Source: Caldilineaceae bacterium
GTDB taxonomy: Bacteria; Chloroflexota; Anaerolineae; Caldilineales; Caldilineaceae
Length of the DNA stretch: 23,853 nucleotides
NCBI GenBank assembly: GCA_028819675.1
Contig: JAPPKT010000275.1
Span: 1-23,853 of the forward strand
Direction: 5' to 3'
The notes under the pieces were generated by a model. It saw nothing but the letters and a program-made list of their open reading frames with translations, ran no database searches and was not told the origin of the DNA. The translations under genes and the position numbers were made by a program. Position 1 is the first letter of the stretch; each line of letters begins with the position of its first letter. Below are positions 21,971-23,853 of the stretch, in pieces.

Positions 21971-23356
21971 TCAGTCCAGAGCCAGGTGAGGCGTTTGCTC
22001 TTGCACGTAGGGCTTGACGACCTCAAGGCTCCGGCTCATCACGTCGACGGCTACATCGATTTCCTTTTCCGACATCGGGGTGGAGATGGCGTACTGACAC
22101 CTGGGCGCGCTAAAGATGCCGCGGTTCATCATCTCCAGATGCAGCAGTTTGGGCAGGTCTAGGGCCTTTTCCTGGGCGGCTACGGCATCGCGTGCGTTGG
22201 TTAGCATTTCGCGGCTCCAGAGGATGCGGATGATGGAGCCTGAGCCAACGGCACGGATTCCCACACCGCCGGTTTGAAATGCGGAGTTTAATCCATTTCT
22301 CAGCCGCTGGCCCAACTCGTTGATTCTCTCCACCTGTTCAGCTCCGAATTCCATCATGGTTGCCAAGCCTGCGGCCATCGTTATGTTGTTGCCGTTGAAG
22401 GTGCCGTTATGGGGGATGGTCATGGGGTGAGTCGGGTCGAAGGGAGCCATAATCTCTTTGCGCCCGCCGAACGCGGCAAGAGGGAGTCCGCCGCCGATAA
22501 ACTTCGCGACCGAGGTGAGGTCAGGCGTCACCCCGATCGCGGCCTGAAACCCGCCGACATCCTGGCGAAAGGTCATGATCTCGTCAAAGATCAGGAGCAC
22601 GTCGAATTTGTCAGCCAGCTGTCTGACTCCTTGAAGGTACCCTGGTTCGGGTTCTATGCCGCCACCTGCCCCGAGAGCAGGTTCCAGGATGATTGCGGCG
22701 ATTTCGTGGCTGCGGGCCTGCAGAAAGTCACGTAGTGCATCGAGGTCATTGAAGGGTGCCACCAGCATTCCTTCCAGGGCTGCTTCAGGGACGCCTCGGC
22801 TGGAGAGCCGAGGACGGGGGCGCCCTTCTTCGCTGGAATCCGGCTGAATGTTTACCTGCACGTAGTCGTGGGAGCCATGATACCCGCCGTCCATCTTGAT
22901 GATGATGTCTTTGCCGGTGAAGGCCCTTGCCGCGCGCATCGCCAGGAGGGTCGCCTCCGTACCGGAGTTGCAGTAGCGAACGCTGTCAAAGCTGGGGATG
23001 CGGCTGCAGAGCATCTCGGCGTGTTCGACAGTTACTTCGGCGGCGGAACCGAGAACGGTGCCGCGGGCTGCCTGTTCCTGGATTGCGCCGACGGTGGGTG
23101 GATGGGCGTGACCGTGGATCAGGGAGGTGTAGTTGTTGAGAAAGTCGATGTACTGGTTTTCGTCATAGTCGTAAAGAAAACAGCCTTCACCGCGCGTCAT
23201 GTAGGCGGGATATGGCGTGTAGAAGGAGGCCGCCCTGGTGTCTCCGCCCGGCATAGACTCTGCGGCGCGCGTGTTCCACTCGCCGGATCCAGACGTGCGC
23301 TGGCGAAAGGTATCGATGATCATTTTGGCGGCGTCCTGGCTTGGTTTGGTGTTCAC
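21971..23356 (-). CDS. Class III PLP aminotransferase (glutamate-1-semialdehyde aminomutase-like)
   Basis: 461 residues, fold-type I PLP enzyme. Visible motifs: substrate-region GHAHPP (82-87), PLP-phosphate site NSGTEATLLAMRAARAFTG (130-148), GGYHGSHD (157-164), Asp258 in LLIFDEIMTFR that contacts the pyridine nitrogen, and Schiff-base Lys285 in SVAKFIGGGLPLAAFGG. The sequence resembles HemL, but such paralogues are often ordinary aminotransferases or mutases on other substrates, and no tetrapyrrole genes are nearby, so hemL is not assigned. The start is GTG 23356 with GGAGG 6 nt upstream. Followed on the same strand by the sulfatase; together they could belong to use of a sulfated amino compound, which is only a suggestion. 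Confidence 0.92.
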   Translation of the reverse strand: MNTKPSQDAAKMIIDTFRQRTSGSGEWNTRAAESMPGGDTRAASFYTPYPAYMTRGEGCFLYDYDENQYIDFLNNYTSLIHGHAHPPTVGAIQEQAARGTVLGSAAEVTVEHAEMLCSRIPSFDSVRYCNSGTEATLLAMRAARAFTGKDIIIKMDGGYHGSHDYVQVNIQPDSSEEGRPRPRLSSRGVPEAALEGMLVAPFNDLDALRDFLQARSHEIAAIILEPALGAGGGIEPEPGYLQGVRQLADKFDVLLIFDEIMTFRQDVGGFQAAIGVTPDLTSVAKFIGGGLPLAAFGGRKEIMAPFDPTHPMTIPHNGTFNGNNITMAAGLATMMEFGAEQVERINELGQRLRNGLNSAFQTGGVGIRAVGSGSIIRILWSREMLTNARDAVAAQEKALDLPKLLHLEMMNRGIFSAPRCQYAISTPMSEKEIDVAVDVMSRSLEVVKPYVQEQTPHLALD

Positions 23357-23798
23357 GTCAGACCTCCATGGTGGCCTTTCATCGGCGCTTATAGTCGACT
23401 ACTGCAAAACCGGCAGGTTGGCATTGTCTGGCGTTTCTTTCGAGAGAGGACGAGGTGTGATCAGGGAACAGGATGGGGCAAGCAACAGGTAAGGATTCGA
23501 AGATTCACTCCTTCACTCGTGGGATTGTAGCATACAGCTTTTGTGGCAACAACGGACTCATCTGCGGGTGCATCCCAGATTTGGGGTGGGAACAGTCTGG
23601 CGGGGAATCAGTGCCAGCGGTGGCTGGAGTTGTTTGCCGTCTTTGGGCGAGACGCAGTGCAGGCGCCTGGCCTGGCAGTACAGTGGAATCCGTCAGTTGT
23701 GGAGGGAACCAGGGTAGGCACAGGGACGGCACCTACGGGGATCTGATGCGACTGGCGGGACGTGGTCTGGCTGGACACTTTCGATTAGGCACTCGTCC
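23357..23798. other. Intergenic region at the right end
   Basis: About 440 bp upstream of the aminotransferase without a supported gene. Short overlapping plus-strand frames (for example 23543-23746 from GTG) lack ribosome sites and recognisable families; they may be decayed coding DNA or chance. Confidence 0.4.
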
Positions 23799-23853
23799 CC
23801 AATATTGACACCCGGTCGATGAGGCGTGTTGTAGGAGAGGGGGCGTTGGGGGG
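23799..23853. repeat. Right copy of the 55-bp terminal direct repeat
   Basis: Matches 8-62 at 48 of 55 positions in the same orientation, running to the last base of the window, where it ends in a G run as the left copy does. Confidence 0.8.

Noticed and set aside
21971..23356. hemL (tetrapyrrole synthesis)
   Set aside because: Similarity is clear but this subfamily has many paralogues, and no haem genes are nearby.
23473..23808. 111-codon frame at the right end
   Set aside because: No ribosome site or family; overlapping frames of equal quality exist and it runs into the terminal repeat.
1..23853. tRNA, rRNA or CRISPR array
   Set aside because: No cloverleaf-type conserved arms, no rRNA segments and no regularly spaced repeats were seen by eye; a tRNA search program was not run.

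Overview
The window looks like ordinary bacterial chromosome, moderately GC-rich and densely coded. The gene set suggests a Chloroflexota-like environmental bacterium: a lipoprotein M16 peptidase, gyrA next to an AlbA/HATPase regulator, a long LepB, a sulfatase, a GSA-type aminotransferase and a FAM151-like protein. That placement is inference; no rRNA or other phylogenetic marker was compared. An imperfect 55-bp direct repeat (48/55 identical) sits at both extreme ends, so this may be a contig bounded by a dispersed repeat.

Layout. 1-427: repeat-rich leader with a G11C8 tract. 428-3445: M16 zinc peptidase lipoprotein, closed by a strong terminator. 3524-4069 (minus): two small unknown genes. 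4367-7084: a complete, apparently recent transposon. It is 2702 bp (4375-7076), with perfect 23-bp terminal inverted repeats and an 8-bp target duplication TTTATTTT on each side. It carries an IS1595/ISXO2-type DDE transposase followed by a C5-cytosine methyltransferase and a probable type II restriction endonuclease, all on the minus strand. The only good inward promoter has its -35 box inside the right TIR, and the endonuclease stop codon lies inside the left TIR. The restriction-modification system is therefore a built-in passenger of the transposon rather than a neighbour. 7200-7577: membrane-anchored Trm112-like protein lacking the usual cysteines. 7762-11906 (minus): an OmpR-type response regulator, a secreted triple-PDZ protein and a HAMP histidine kinase, in the order regulator, PDZ, kinase; this looks like an envelope-sensing locus. 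12210-17368: rplI (L9), gyrA, and an AlbA_2/HATPase putative regulator 18 bp after gyrA. 17729-20192: lepB, a small protein with a leader-like motif, a YbjN-like protein and a FAM151/menorin-like protein. 20230-23356 (minus): aminotransferase and sulfatase.

The strongest unusual system is the transposon-borne restriction-modification operon. Secondary points are the RR/PDZ/HK locus, the non-canonical GyrA quinolone-resistance-determining region (NDQ where E. coli has GDS), the bacterial FAM151-like protein and the 92-aa leader-like small protein.
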